DNA of 64,000 bases from Curtobacterium aurantiacum (lineage in GTDB: Bacteria > Actinomycetota > Actinomycetes > Actinomycetales > Microbacteriaceae): positions 1 through 64,000 of the forward strand of contig NZ_JAHEWN010000008.1 of the NCBI RefSeq assembly GCF_018598555.1. Reading direction: 5' to 3'. Position 1 is the stretch's first letter. Each line of letters begins with the position of its first letter. Positions 33,315 through 41,893 of the stretch are shown piece after piece. The translations under genes and the position numbers were made by a program. Under the pieces are notes generated by a model. It ran no database searches, was not told where the DNA came from, and saw only the letters and a list, made by a program, of their open reading frames with translations.

Positions 33315-34203
33315 GGTGCGCCCGGAGCACGTCGCGGACGCTCGTCCACGGCTGCACGCCGTAGCGGTCGTTGTCCACGTGGTGCAGCTGCGCCTGCCCG
33401 CTGAACATGCTCACGAAGTACTGCATCCCCTGCCACGCCGGGAACGTCTCGTCGGGGTCCTTCGACAGGCGCTTGCCGACGGCGCTCATCGCGGACAGGG
33501 TCCCGGTGGTGCCGGCCCACTGCAGCCGGAAGCGCTCCCCCGTCAGCTCGCTCACGGTGCGGGCGACGTCGCGGGCGGTCACCCGGTCCCCGGCCATCTC
33601 GATGACGCGCGGAGCGGCGTCGTCCAGGGCGGCGAGCGCCGTGACCCGGGCGACGTCGTCCTTCGTGGTGAAGTCGAGCACCTGGTCCGCCGACGACCAG
33701 AAGAGCACGAGCCGGCGGCCGAACAGGATCATCGGGGCCTCGCCGGTGAGCAGGTCGGTGAACATGCCGGTCAGGATCGACGTCGCCTGCACCGGCGCGG
33801 CGTCGAGGTCGGCGGCGAACTCGCGGCGGAGCTCGAAGTTGCGGTTGGTCCCGGGCGTGATCCGGCGGTAGTCGGCCGAGTAGTCGGACGGGATGAACCG
33901 CCGGACCCCGGCGGCGACGGTCGCCGCGAGCAGTGCGCGCTGCGCGTCGACGATCACGGGGCGCGTCCCGCTGACCGCGGAGACGACGACGTCGGCCCCG
34001 CTCACGGCCCGGGTCAGGGCATCGTGGTCGCCGTACTCGGCGGTGACGACGTCGACCCGGGGGTCGTCGCCGAAGCGCTGCTCGGCGGTCCTGCTGCCGG
34101 GCCGGGTGAGGACCCGTACCCGGACGTCGTGCTGGGTGAGCTCGCGGACGATGCGGTGCCCGAGGTCGCCGGTGGCGCCGGCGACGAGGATGGTGGTGGT
34201 CAT
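33283..34203 (-). CDS. NmrA-like NAD(P)-binding protein
   Basis: This 306-residue protein begins with the atypical-SDR motif ILVAGATGDLGHRIV and follows the NmrA/isoflavone reductase pattern (PF05368/PF13460): GVRRFIPSDYSADY and a C-terminal substrate part. These proteins bind NAD(P) and act as reductases or redox sensors. It is 10 nt downstream of the MarR gene on the same strand, so both form one unit divergent from the epoxide hydrolase. The 3' end overlaps the convergent membrane-protein gene. Confidence 0.88.
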   Translation of the reverse strand: MTTTILVAGATGDLGHRIVRELTQHDVRVRVLTRPGSRTAEQRFGDDPRVDVVTAEYGDHDALTRAVSGADVVVSAVSGTRPVIVDAQRALLAATVAAGVRRFIPSDYSADYRRITPGTNRNFELRREFAADLDAAPVQATSILTGMFTDLLTGEAPMILFGRRLVLFWSSADQVLDFTTKDDVARVTALAALDDAAPRVIEMAGDRVTARDVARTVSELTGERFRLQWAGTTGTLSAMSAVGKRLSKDPDETFPAWQGMQYFVSMFSGQAQLHHVDNDRYGVQPWTSVRDVLRAHLSGQGHPATD

Positions 34204-34213
34204 GGGCGGGGCC

Positions 34214-34780
34214 TCACTCTGTGGGGGTCGACGGGGTCGTCGAGGTGCGCCGTCGGGATCGCTCCGGGACGGCGAGGGGGTGGTGGAACGTGGGGTCCGC
34301 GGCGGCCGATCCAGGGGCGCCGAGTGCGACGCGGGCCAGCAGGTGGCGCAGCGTCGTCTGCTCGTCGTCGCCGAGGTGGCGCATGAGCACGCCCTCGGCG
34401 TCGCGCAGGGCCGATCGTGTCCGGTCGAGTAGGGCCCGTCCGGCGTCGGTGGGGTGGACCTGCCGGACCCGACGGTCGGTCGGGGCCGGGCGGCGCTCGA
34501 CGAACCCGCCCGACTCGAGCGCGTCGACGATGTAGGTCATCTGGGTCTTGTCGATCCCGAGGCGCTGCGCGAGCCCGAGCTGTGACGACGGTTCCTCGGT
34601 GGTGATCGCGACGAGCACCTGGTACCCGCGGGGACCACCAGGAACGTCGGCGACCGCCACACTGCCGAGCCGAGTGAAGCCCTGGAAGGCCAGCGGCAGG
34701 GCCCACCCGAGTTCGGTCTCGATCCCGTCGGCGCCCCAGTCGATCTCCGGGAGCACATCGGTCGGCGTCGGACTGTCCAT
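34214..34780 (-). CDS. MarR family transcriptional regulator
   Basis: This 188-residue protein has a MarR winged helix around SSQLGLAQRLGIDKTQMTYIVDALESGGFV and wing PTDRRVRQVHPTDAG. The start at 34780 lies 7 nt after TACGGT on the minus strand with no ribosome binding site, suggesting a leaderless transcript. Its promoter spacer holds a perfect 15-bp dyad at 34799. It is divergent from the epoxide hydrolase gene and upstream of the NmrA-type gene, both likely targets. Confidence 0.88.
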   Translation of the reverse strand: MDSPTPTDVLPEIDWGADGIETELGWALPLAFQGFTRLGSVAVADVPGGPRGYQVLVAITTEEPSSQLGLAQRLGIDKTQMTYIVDALESGGFVERRPAPTDRRVRQVHPTDAGRALLDRTRSALRDAEGVLMRHLGDDEQTTLRHLLARVALGAPGSAAADPTFHHPLAVPERSRRRTSTTPSTPTE

Positions 34781-34787
34781 GGTGGAG

Positions 34788-34817
34788 ACCGTACCGCAAC
34801 AAGATCGTCTTGTGCAA
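34788..34817 (-). promoter_or_regulatory. Promoter of the MarR/NmrA unit with operator dyad
   Basis: On the minus strand TTGCAC (34812-34817), 18 nt, TACGGT (34788-34793) forms the promoter. The perfect dyad ACAAGATCGTCTTGT (34799-34813) fills the spacer and touches the -35, as expected for autorepression. It also lies 57 nt upstream of the divergent epoxide hydrolase. Confidence 0.72.
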
Positions 34818-34869
34818 AGATCATCTGGAAGCGAGATCGAATCGCTCACGACGCAGACACGAGGACCCC

Positions 34870-36051
34870 ATGCCGGACACCGCAGCGATCACCCCGTTCA
34901 CCATCGACACCCCGCAGGCCGACCTCGACGACCTGCGCCAGCGCCTGCTCACGACCCGCTGGCCCGACGCCCAGACCGTCGACGACACCTCGCAGGGCCC
35001 GCGCCTCGAGAAGGTCCGCGCGCTCGTCGACCACTGGGCGACCGCCTACGACTGGCGCCGGACCGAGGCCCTGCTGAACTCCTGGGGCCAGCACACGACC
35101 CGGATCGACGGGCTCGACGTCCACTTCCTGCACGTGCGGTCCTCGGTCCCCGGGGCGCGTCCGCTCCTCCTCACCCACGGCTGGCCCGGCTCGGTCCTGG
35201 AGTTCCGGCACGCGATCGGCCCGCTGACCGACCCCGTCGCGCACGGCGGTGACGCGGCGGACGCCTTCCACCTCGTGATCCCGAGCCTGCCCGGATTCGG
35301 GTTCTCCGGGAAGCCCACCACGACCGGGTGGAACACCGCCCGCACCGCGAAGGCCTGGTCGGCGCTGATGTCCCGGCTCGGGTACACGGACTGGTTCGCC
35401 CAGGGCGGTGACCTCGGTGCCACCGTCACCGCCGAGCTCGCCGCACTCCAGTCCGCCGAGGACATCGGTCTCGCCGGCATCCACCTCAACATGGCGCTCT
35501 TCATGCCGACGGCCGACGAGGCCCGCGAGGCCTCGCCCGAGGAGCAGGTCATGCTGCAGGAGAGCGGGTACTACTGGCAGCAGCTGTCCGCCTACTCGCA
35601 ACAGATGTCGACCCGCCCGCAGACGATCGGGTACTCGTTGGCGGACTCCCCCGTCGGGCTGGCGTCGTGGATCTACGCGATGTTCCAGGACGTCGGCGGC
35701 TCGCACGACGAACACGGCGACGCGGAACGGCTCTTCCCGCTCGACGAGATCCTCGACGACGTCATGCTGTACTGGCTGCCGAACACCGCTGCGTCCTCGG
35801 CGCGGATGTACTGGGAGGCGACCCGCACCGGCTGGGCCACGCCCGGCACCATCGAGGAACCGCTCACCCTGCCCGTCGGCCTGAGCATCATGCCGGGCGA
35901 GTACGTCCGCCGGTCACGCCGCTGGGCGGAGCGCCGCTACACCGACCTGGTGTTCTTCAACGAGGTCGCGCGCGGCGGGCACTTCGCGATGCTCGAGCAA
36001 CCGGAGCTGCTCGTCGCCGACGTCCGCGCGACGTTCCGCGGGCTCCGTTGA
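34870..36051 (+). CDS. Epoxide hydrolase (EHN family)
   Basis: This 393-residue alpha/beta hydrolase converts epoxides to diols. It has the N-terminal EHN cap region (about 5-95), oxyanion motif HGWPGS (103-108), nucleophile Asp181 in QGGDLGA and the late His in RGGHFAMLEQPE. Juvenile-hormone/microsomal-type bacterial epoxide hydrolases have this layout and length. The ATG at 34870 follows GAGGA. It is controlled by the divergent MarR promoter region. Its final 95 nt overlap the convergent signal peptidase gene. Confidence 0.92.
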   Translation: MPDTAAITPFTIDTPQADLDDLRQRLLTTRWPDAQTVDDTSQGPRLEKVRALVDHWATAYDWRRTEALLNSWGQHTTRIDGLDVHFLHVRSSVPGARPLLLTHGWPGSVLEFRHAIGPLTDPVAHGGDAADAFHLVIPSLPGFGFSGKPTTTGWNTARTAKAWSALMSRLGYTDWFAQGGDLGATVTAELAALQSAEDIGLAGIHLNMALFMPTADEAREASPEEQVMLQESGYYWQQLSAYSQQMSTRPQTIGYSLADSPVGLASWIYAMFQDVGGSHDEHGDAERLFPLDEILDDVMLYWLPNTAASSARMYWEATRTGWATPGTIEEPLTLPVGLSIMPGEYVRRSRRWAERRYTDLVFFNEVARGGHFAMLEQPELLVADVRATFRGLR

Positions 36052-36592
36052 CGGCGAACGCCCGGACGCCCAGCAGCAGGGCGTAGCCGATCATCGCGGC
36101 GCCGAGGGTCGGTACGAGCCAGGCGCGCGCGTTGCCGGCGACTGTCGTGTTCACGAACCCGAGGCCGGGGATCGAGTACCAGACCCGGCCCATGACCTGT
36201 TCAGCGACGACCCGCTCGGGGTCGGCCGCGGAGTTGTTGTCACCCTTGAAGGTGAACAGTCGGCGGCCGTCCGCGCCGATGGCGACGGCGACCACCCGGT
36301 GCGAGATCACACCGGGCCGGTCGACACGGATCTGGTAGGTGACGATGTCGCCGACGCCGATGTCCGCCGGGTCCACGGGACGCACGACGGCGAGGGTGCC
36401 CGGCGGCATCCCGGGCTCCATCGAGCTCGTGAGCACGGTCAGGGGGACGGAGCCGGTGATCCGCGGGACCACGATCGCCAGCGCGGCGATGCCCACGACG
36501 ACCAGGAGGAGCAGGACCGCGGCGGTCTGCCCCGCGAGCCGGAGGCCGCTCGACCACCGAGCAGCCTCCGGCTCCGGCAGGGTGTCCGTCAC
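35957..36592 (-). CDS. ER-type (S26B) signal peptidase I, SipW-like
   Basis: This 211-residue membrane protease cleaves signal peptides outside the membrane. One membrane anchor (about 22-43) precedes the Ser motif TSSMEPG (Ser57), and the usual Lys is replaced by His98 in ISHRVV, which marks the ER/SipW-type Ser-His class. GDNNSAADPE is the conserved C-terminal box. A second membrane segment lies near 158-178 and a very basic tail follows. It is the last gene of the operon with three SipW-dependent-type exported proteins and overlaps the upstream gene by 4 nt. The C-terminal 95 nt lie antisense to the epoxide hydrolase end. Confidence 0.9.
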   Translation of the reverse strand: MTDTLPEPEAARWSSGLRLAGQTAAVLLLLVVVGIAALAIVVPRITGSVPLTVLTSSMEPGMPPGTLAVVRPVDPADIGVGDIVTYQIRVDRPGVISHRVVAVAIGADGRRLFTFKGDNNSAADPERVVAEQVMGRVWYSIPGLGFVNTTVAGNARAWLVPTLGAAMIGYALLLGVRAFAVNGARGTSRGRRRRAAPVARASRSARRARPR

Positions 36593-37857
36593 GACGTCGC
36601 CCGGAGGGAGAACAGCTGGAGTCCCGACGTGCCGCAGTCAGCCACGGTCATCGCGTGCGTGGTCCCGTACCCGCCCGCCGCCGTCAGGCAGAGGTCGTTC
36701 CGGTTGCGGAACCGGAACAGTCCGCTGCCCGCCCCGACCGGTTCGGCCGTCCACTTCTGGGCGCTGATGTCGTTGTCCGGACGGAGCACCGCGGACCGGT
36801 CGCTCGGGGCGTCCCAGTAGAGCGACGTGTTCGACGACGAGCTGACCCGCAGCCAGGCGTCCTCCGGCGTGAACCGCCACGTCTGCGTCGCACTGGTCGA
36901 GCAGGTCGTCGTGGTGAGTGGCGACCCGGAGGTGGTCCCGCCGGCCGCGATGCACTTCCCGGTGGCGTCGTTCTGCAGGGCGTACCGGCCGGTCGAGGTG
37001 AACCACCCGGTGGCGTGCTGCACGCCCGGCGACGGCGGTGACACGTGACCCGCGGCTCCGGAGGCGACCGCGCGGACCGTGTAGGCGTAGTAGGTGGAGA
37101 CCTGGAGGCCGGTGTCGGTGAAGGACCGGACGGACGCCGGGGTGGTGCCGACCAGGACGCCGTCCCGGTAGACGGCGTACGAACCGATGCCGACCGTGTC
37201 CGCGGGGGCTCCCCACGTGAGCGCGATGCGGCTGTCGGTCTCGCCGGCCTTCGACGGCATCGTCGGCGTCACGGTGGCGGCGACCGTCTGCGTCGCACGG
37301 GCGTGTGCGGTGCCCGTCCAGGCCCCCTGCCGGGCGGTGACGGTCGCGTCGAGTGTGGTCGCGCCTCCGGAGAGGTCGAAACGCTGCCCCTGGCCGACCG
37401 AGGTCCGCACGCAGTACGAGGTGCTGCCACCGGCGTCCAGCGACGCGACCACGGGTGCGATCGTCGTGCCGGTCCCGGTGGTCGCAGCGGTCGACGGGGA
37501 GCCCGAGCAGGGGTTGCCGGTCGTCGGGTGCCAGACGTCGACCCGCAGCGCGCCGGACAACGCGGATCCGGCGGTCGCGCTGAGTGCGAGCGAGGTGGTC
37601 GCGGGGACGGAGCCCGAGTTCAGGACCGTCACGGTCGCACCGTGCGACAGGGCGGCCGAGGAGTACGTCGTGGCGATGCCCTCGCCGCCGCGGATGCCGA
37701 CGGCGACGGACCCGGTGGTCGCGGTCGCTCGGACGACCTGGGCCGGGGCGGTCCACGAGGCCCAGGCGGTCCCGCCGCTCACGAGCTCGAGCGCGACGAC
37801 CGCTGCGGCCGTCGCACCGAGCAGGAGGACCCGTCGGCGCCGCGTGCTGTCGGTCAT
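36589..37857 (-). CDS. Exported FnIII and ricin-type lectin protein (adhesin-like)
   Basis: This 422-residue protein has a basic N-terminus and a hydrophobic export segment (about 10-33, ending near GTAWASWTAP, a SipW-like leader with Trp). A beta-rich region (35-195) with paired cysteines follows, then a fibronectin type III domain (about 198-290) and a ricin B-like beta-trefoil (about 295-420). QTW, QKW and a degenerate QLF mark the three lectin repeats. It probably binds sugar on a cell surface or matrix. It overlaps both neighbours by 4 nt. No sortase motif is seen, so attachment would be through the fibre proteins or none. Confidence 0.82.
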   Translation of the reverse strand: MTDSTRRRRVLLLGATAAAVVALELVSGGTAWASWTAPAQVVRATATTGSVAVGIRGGEGIATTYSSAALSHGATVTVLNSGSVPATTSLALSATAGSALSGALRVDVWHPTTGNPCSGSPSTAATTGTGTTIAPVVASLDAGGSTSYCVRTSVGQGQRFDLSGGATTLDATVTARQGAWTGTAHARATQTVAATVTPTMPSKAGETDSRIALTWGAPADTVGIGSYAVYRDGVLVGTTPASVRSFTDTGLQVSTYYAYTVRAVASGAAGHVSPPSPGVQHATGWFTSTGRYALQNDATGKCIAAGGTTSGSPLTTTTCSTSATQTWRFTPEDAWLRVSSSSNTSLYWDAPSDRSAVLRPDNDISAQKWTAEPVGAGSGLFRFRNRNDLCLTAAGGYGTTHAMTVADCGTSGLQLFSLRATS

Positions 37858-38435
37858 GACCGTGCCTGCGTCCCGCTGATGGTGGTGGTGAAGTCGGTGC
37901 TGAGGCCCTGCTGCGACGCAGCCGCGTCGGCGGGCATCGCGACGGCGAGGCACAGGACGACGGCCGCGCCCGGGCGCAGCGCGACGCCCGCGGACCGTGG
38001 CTCGGTCGAGTCCAGGGTGCCGGACCAGGTGGGACGCACGCTGCCGGACCGGCAGACCGACGCGGACGCGGCCGGTCCGGCCGTCACCCGCAGGTCGCTG
38101 CGGACGGCGGAGGCGGTGGCGGTCGCGACGGGGACGCGCCCCATCACGATGTCGAGGTCGAGCGGCACGTCGCCGGTGTTCGTCGCGGTGACCACGCCGA
38201 ACTCGGTGGCCCCGGGCCAGAGCGGTGCCGTGGGCAACGCGAGGCTGCTCAGCGACAGGTCCGCCGACCCCGAGGTGATCGTCGCCGGTTCGGTGGACGA
38301 CCGGGCGTCGAGGAGTGCGAACGTGCCGCCGTCGGTCGAGAGCACGACGACCGTCGCGACCCCCACCACGGCGACTGCGAGCAACGTCGCCGTCGGCCAC
38401 CCGGCCATCACGGCCCCCCGACGCCGACGGGTCAC
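37854..38435 (-). CDS. Exported protein with SipW-type leader, TasA-associated-like
   Basis: This 193-residue protein has a basic start (MTRRRRGAVMAGW), a hydrophobic segment (about 13-33) and GTFALLDARSST, close to the FALW motif that SipW-type peptidases recognise. The rest is beta-rich with VVTATNTGDVPLDLDI, a pattern typical of TasA/camelysin-like proteins, and two cysteines that could pair. It overlaps both neighbours by 4 nt. I infer a minor subunit or anchor of a surface fibre. Confidence 0.75.
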   Translation of the reverse strand: MTRRRRGAVMAGWPTATLLAVAVVGVATVVVLSTDGGTFALLDARSSTEPATITSGSADLSLSSLALPTAPLWPGATEFGVVTATNTGDVPLDLDIVMGRVPVATATASAVRSDLRVTAGPAASASVCRSGSVRPTWSGTLDSTEPRSAGVALRPGAAVVLCLAVAMPADAAASQQGLSTDFTTTISGTQARS

Positions 38436-39001
38436 GACTGGGTCAGGGTCACGGCGATCGCGTCGAGGTCGACCGACCCGTTCTGCGTGCCGTCCTCGAC
38501 ACCGGCGGTGGTGCTCTTCGGGAACGCGATGGTCACACCGACCGTGATGTCCTGCTGGGTGCCGGTCTGCCCGGTGACCGTGTACGGAGCCGCCGTACCG
38601 GAGATGCCGTCACCGCTCGCGGTCAGCACCGCGTTCGCCGACAGGTACTTCGCCAGTGCCACGTCTGCAGGGGCCGACGTCGAGGTGGCCTCGACCGAGG
38701 CCGGGTCCACGGCCAGCGTCGCCTTCAGGCCCTTGCCGTTCGCGGTGACGACCATGTCCTGCGAGTAGGTGACGACGTCGCCCGGAACGATCGGGTAGCC
38801 GTCCAGGGTCGAGAGCGGTGACCCGCCGTTGACGGTCCAGCTCGCCGTCTGTGTCGTCGGCTTGATCGAGAGCGCTCCGGCGACGATGGTGCCGCCCGCG
38901 GTCTCGGCGCTGGAGTTCCACAGCGCGAACGTGCCCGCGCCCCCGAGGAGGAGTGCCACGCCGGATGCGCCGATGATCGAGGCGGTGATGATCTTCTTCA
39001 T
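38432..39001 (-). CDS. Alternate-signal (SipW-dependent-type) exported protein, TasA-like subunit candidate
   Basis: This 189-residue protein has the leader MKKIITASIIGASGVALLLG followed by GAGTFALWNSS, the hallmark of SipW-dependent signal peptides (families TIGR04088/TIGR04089 as I know them). The mature part is small, beta-rich, Thr/Ala/Gly-rich and lacks cysteine. It is the first gene of the operon and would be the most expressed, fitting a major structural subunit. The start at 39001 has an AGAGAG site. A 300-nt leader with hairpins precedes it. Confidence 0.83.
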   Translation of the reverse strand: MKKIITASIIGASGVALLLGGAGTFALWNSSAETAGGTIVAGALSIKPTTQTASWTVNGGSPLSTLDGYPIVPGDVVTYSQDMVVTANGKGLKATLAVDPASVEATSTSAPADVALAKYLSANAVLTASGDGISGTAAPYTVTGQTGTQQDITVGVTIAFPKSTTAGVEDGTQNGSVDLDAIAVTLTQS

Positions 39002-39310
39002 GGTGTGCTCTCTGCGACGTCGAACGTCGGATCTGCGTCGACCACGTCGGGCGGACAGCTCGATGAGCTGCCGGCAGCCGCACCCGGGGAAGGGGCGCGG
39101 CGCATCGACCGGGGACGTGGTGCTCGACCTGCTGGGAGCGGCAAGTGCAGGAGACGAATCCCTGCGAGCAGGGACCGGCCGACGGCCGGTCGTGCTGCTT
39201 CGCTGAGTATGACATGCCAGCGGCCCGCGTGCGGGTTCGCGCACATGCACCGGTGGACTGCCAGGTTCGTGCTCTTGTGGTCCGCACATGGATAGCGTTA
39301 CTCTCCGATA
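39002..39310. other. Long intergenic leader of the SipW-type operon
   Basis: This 309-nt gap separates the SipW operon (minus) from the MerR gene (plus). It holds consecutive hairpins: CCCTGC/GCAGGG (39160-39173) and GACCGGCC/GGCCGGTC (39173-39191), and a smaller CAGCTC/GAGCTG hairpin near 39057. On the minus strand CATACT near 39208 could be a -10, giving a leader of about 200 nt. I recognise no known riboswitch class. The right end carries the MerR gene promoter. Confidence 0.5.
39275..39304 (+). promoter_or_regulatory. Promoter of the MerR unit, leaderless type
   Basis: TTGTGG (39275-39280), 18 nt, TACTCT (39299-39304), then exactly 6 nt to the GTG at 39311. It supports the GTG as the true start. 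Confidence 0.55.
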
Positions 39311-39958
39311 GTGCGCGTATCCGAACTTGCCCGAGCGGCGTCCACGCCGGTCACCGCCGTCAAGTACTACCAACGCGAAGGCCTCCTGCCCCCTGGCGAG
39401 AAGTCGGCGCCGAACCAGACCGCCTACGACGACCGGCACGTCGAACGGGTCCGGCTCGTGCGGGCGCTCCTGGAGACCGGCGGGCTCTCGGTTGCCGTCA
39501 CGAAGCAGGTCCTGGCCGTCCTCGACGCCGAGGCCGCACCGCTGGCCGAGGTCTTCGCCGTCGCCCAGTACGCGATGACCACCCCGCGGTCACCCGAGTC
39601 CGAAGCGACCCCGGAGGCCCGTGCCCGTATCGAGGAACGGGTGTCGGCCGCCGACTGGTGCGCGACGTCGGACAACCCCGGACTCGAGACCGCGGCTCGC
39701 GCGCTCGACGGCCTGCGCACCATCGGGTTCGACGCCCCGGACGACTACCTCGACGCCTACGTGTCGGCAGCGGCGAGCGCGGCACGTGCCGACGTCGCCG
39801 CGCTGCAGGACCGCGACGGCCGGACCGCGATGGCGGAGCTGATGGTGATCGGCACCGTCCTCGGCGATCCGCTCTTCGCGGGCCTGCGGCGCCTGGCGCA
39901 GCAGGACGCCACCCACGACCTGTTCCCGGTCAGCACCACGGACGAGGCCGGCGCATGA
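39311..39958 (+). CDS. MerR family transcriptional regulator
   Basis: This 215-residue protein has an N-terminal MerR helix-turn-helix (MRVSELARAASTPVTAVKYYQREGLLPPGEK) and a C-terminal helical effector part of about 140 residues with no cysteine cluster, so a small organic ligand is likelier than a metal. It starts with GTG and overlaps the next gene by ATGA (39955-39958), forming a three-gene unit with an NAD-dependent epimerase-like protein and a membrane protein. Confidence 0.9.
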   Translation: MRVSELARAASTPVTAVKYYQREGLLPPGEKSAPNQTAYDDRHVERVRLVRALLETGGLSVAVTKQVLAVLDAEAAPLAEVFAVAQYAMTTPRSPESEATPEARARIEERVSAADWCATSDNPGLETAARALDGLRTIGFDAPDDYLDAYVSAAASAARADVAALQDRDGRTAMAELMVIGTVLGDPLFAGLRRLAQQDATHDLFPVSTTDEAGA

Positions 39959-40917
39959 GCGCTCCGGTGCACGTCGTCCTGGGCGGCAACGGTGTCGTCG
40001 GGCGCGAGACGCTCCGAGCCCTCCGCGAGCACGACGTCGCCGCCGTGTCCGTCGGCCGGCGCCCGTCGACACCAGCAACGGCAGGCAACAACGAGAGCGA
40101 GAGCGCCAACGCCACCGCCGACCACGTCATCGCCGACCTGCTCGACCCCACCGCCGTCCGCCGCGCACTGCACGGAGCCGGCGTCGCGTACCTCGTCGCC
40201 GGACTGCCGTACTCGTCGACGATCTGGGCCGACCAGTGGCCGAGGATCATCGACAACACCGTCGAGGCAGCCCTGGCCGAGGGCACCCACCTGGTGTACC
40301 TCGACAACGTCTACGCCTACGGCCGCGTCACCGGGCCGATGACCGAGGACACCCCGATCAACCCCTCCGGCCGGAAGGGTGCCGTGCGCGCGGCCGCCCT
40401 CGAGCGGCTCCGAGTCGCGTCCGACCGCGGACTGGCCGTCACCATCGGTCGGAGCGCCGACTTCACCGGCCCAGGGGCGACGACGAGCGTCTTCAACGGC
40501 TTCGTCCTCGACCGGATCACCGCCGGCAAGCGCCCGACCTGGCTGCTCGACGCCGACCAGCCGCACTCCCTCACCGCGACGACCGACATCGGGGACGCGC
40601 TCGTGGTCCTCGGCACCGACGAGCGCGCGAAGGGCCGCACCTGGCACCTGCCGACCGCCCCGGCGCTGACCGGCCGGCAGTACGTCGAGCTCGCCGGGGT
40701 CCCGGCGGCCCGCACCGCCGTGATGTCGTCGGCGACACTGCGCTTCGGTGCGCTGTTCAACGTCTCCGCCCGCGAGACGCTCGAACTGCGGTACCAGTAC
40801 ACCGAGCCGTACGTGTTCGACTCGTCGGCGTTCGAGCGGACCTTCGGCCTGCACCCGACACCCACCGCCGACGTCGTGGCGGCTGCCCTGTTGCACGCCC
40901 GGAGCGTGGTCCGGTGA
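39955..40917 (+). CDS. NAD-dependent epimerase/dehydratase-like protein
   Basis: This 320-residue extended-SDR-like protein starts HVVLGGNGVVGRETL, a variant of the GxxGxxG cofactor motif, and contains YLDNVYAYGRVTGPM, which holds a Tyr but not the classical YxxxK spacing. The group includes NAD(P)-binding reductases of unknown substrate. It overlaps MerR upstream and the membrane protein downstream (both 4 nt), so it is probably induced by the MerR protein. Confidence 0.86.
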   Translation: MSAPVHVVLGGNGVVGRETLRALREHDVAAVSVGRRPSTPATAGNNESESANATADHVIADLLDPTAVRRALHGAGVAYLVAGLPYSSTIWADQWPRIIDNTVEAALAEGTHLVYLDNVYAYGRVTGPMTEDTPINPSGRKGAVRAAALERLRVASDRGLAVTIGRSADFTGPGATTSVFNGFVLDRITAGKRPTWLLDADQPHSLTATTDIGDALVVLGTDERAKGRTWHLPTAPALTGRQYVELAGVPAARTAVMSSATLRFGALFNVSARETLELRYQYTEPYVFDSSAFERTFGLHPTPTADVVAAALLHARSVVR

Positions 40918-41858
40918 TCGCCGCAGTGCGCCGCGCGGTGGCGTGGCACCCGGCACTGATGGCCGTGGCCGGCCTGATGCTCGTGTCCACCGCGATCTGC
41001 CTCGTCGGACTCGTCGTGGATCCCCGGACCGTCCTGGGGGCGCCGGCGTGGACGAAGCCCCTGAAGTTCTCACTCTCGATCCTGCTCTACGCCGTCACCT
41101 GGGCATGGCTCATCGCCCACCTGCCGAAGTGGCGGACGCTGGCGCGACGACTCGGCACCGTGGTGGCCGTGGCCCTGGTGGTGGAACAGGTGCTCATCGT
41201 CTGGGCCGCCGCGACCGGCACCACGAGTCACTTCAACGTGTCGAACAGCGTGCACGTCGTCGTCTGGGGCGTGATGGCGACGGCGATCACGACGCTGTAC
41301 CTCTGCACGTTCATCACCTCGATCGCGCTCTTCTTCCTGCGGCTGCCCACCCCCGCGCTGACGGTCGCCGTCCGTGCCGGTGCCGTCATCGCCCTCGGCG
41401 GCATCGGTGTGGCGTTCCTCATGACCGGCCCGACCCCCACCCAGCTCGCCGCCCCGGACGGGATCGTCGGCGCCCACACGGTCGGGATCGCCGATGGCGG
41501 CCCCGGGGTACCGCTGCTCGGGTGGAGCACCGTCGGGGGCGACTACCGGGTCGCCCACTTCATCGGCATGCACGCCCTGCAGGTGCTCCCACTGGTGGCA
41601 CTCGTCCTCGCCGCCGCGGGTCGACGCCTGCCGTGGCTGGCCCAGCCGATCACGCAGGTGCGGATCGTGGTCGTCGTCGCCGTCGCGTGGGCAGCGGGTA
41701 CCGTGCTCCTCACCGTGCAGGCCGCGGTCGGACAGTCGGTGGTCCACCCCGCCGGCATGGTCGCCACCGTCGCGTGGGCGCTCGTCCTGCTGGCCGCGGC
41801 TGGCACCGCGGCCGTGCTGCTCCGCGCCCGCAGCACTGCGGGCACACGACTGCGCTGA
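40914..41858 (+). CDS. Multi-spanning membrane protein, unknown
   Basis: This 314-residue protein has about eight hydrophobic segments, with PAWTKPLKFSLSILLYAVTWAW near the N-terminus and HFIGMHALQVLPL later. The His residues and layout resemble unassigned actinobacterial membrane proteins; no transport or enzyme motif is recognised. The start is GTG at 40914, inside the GTGA overlap with the epimerase. A GC-rich imperfect hairpin lies before the convergent TetR gene. Confidence 0.72.
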   Translation: MIAAVRRAVAWHPALMAVAGLMLVSTAICLVGLVVDPRTVLGAPAWTKPLKFSLSILLYAVTWAWLIAHLPKWRTLARRLGTVVAVALVVEQVLIVWAAATGTTSHFNVSNSVHVVVWGVMATAITTLYLCTFITSIALFFLRLPTPALTVAVRAGAVIALGGIGVAFLMTGPTPTQLAAPDGIVGAHTVGIADGGPGVPLLGWSTVGGDYRVAHFIGMHALQVLPLVALVLAAAGRRLPWLAQPITQVRIVVVVAVAWAAGTVLLTVQAAVGQSVVHPAGMVATVAWALVLLAAAGTAAVLLRARSTAGTRLR

Positions 41859-41893
41859 CGGACCGCCGACGCGGCCGCGCCGGCGGTCGTGCC

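Noticed and set aside
39002-39310. Cyclic di-GMP or other known riboswitch in the SipW operon leader
   Set aside because: Hairpins are present, but I could not place the conserved core bases of any class I know.
41859-41893. Terminator between the membrane-protein and TetR genes
   Set aside because: The GC-rich stretch can form only an imperfect short stem, too weak to call.
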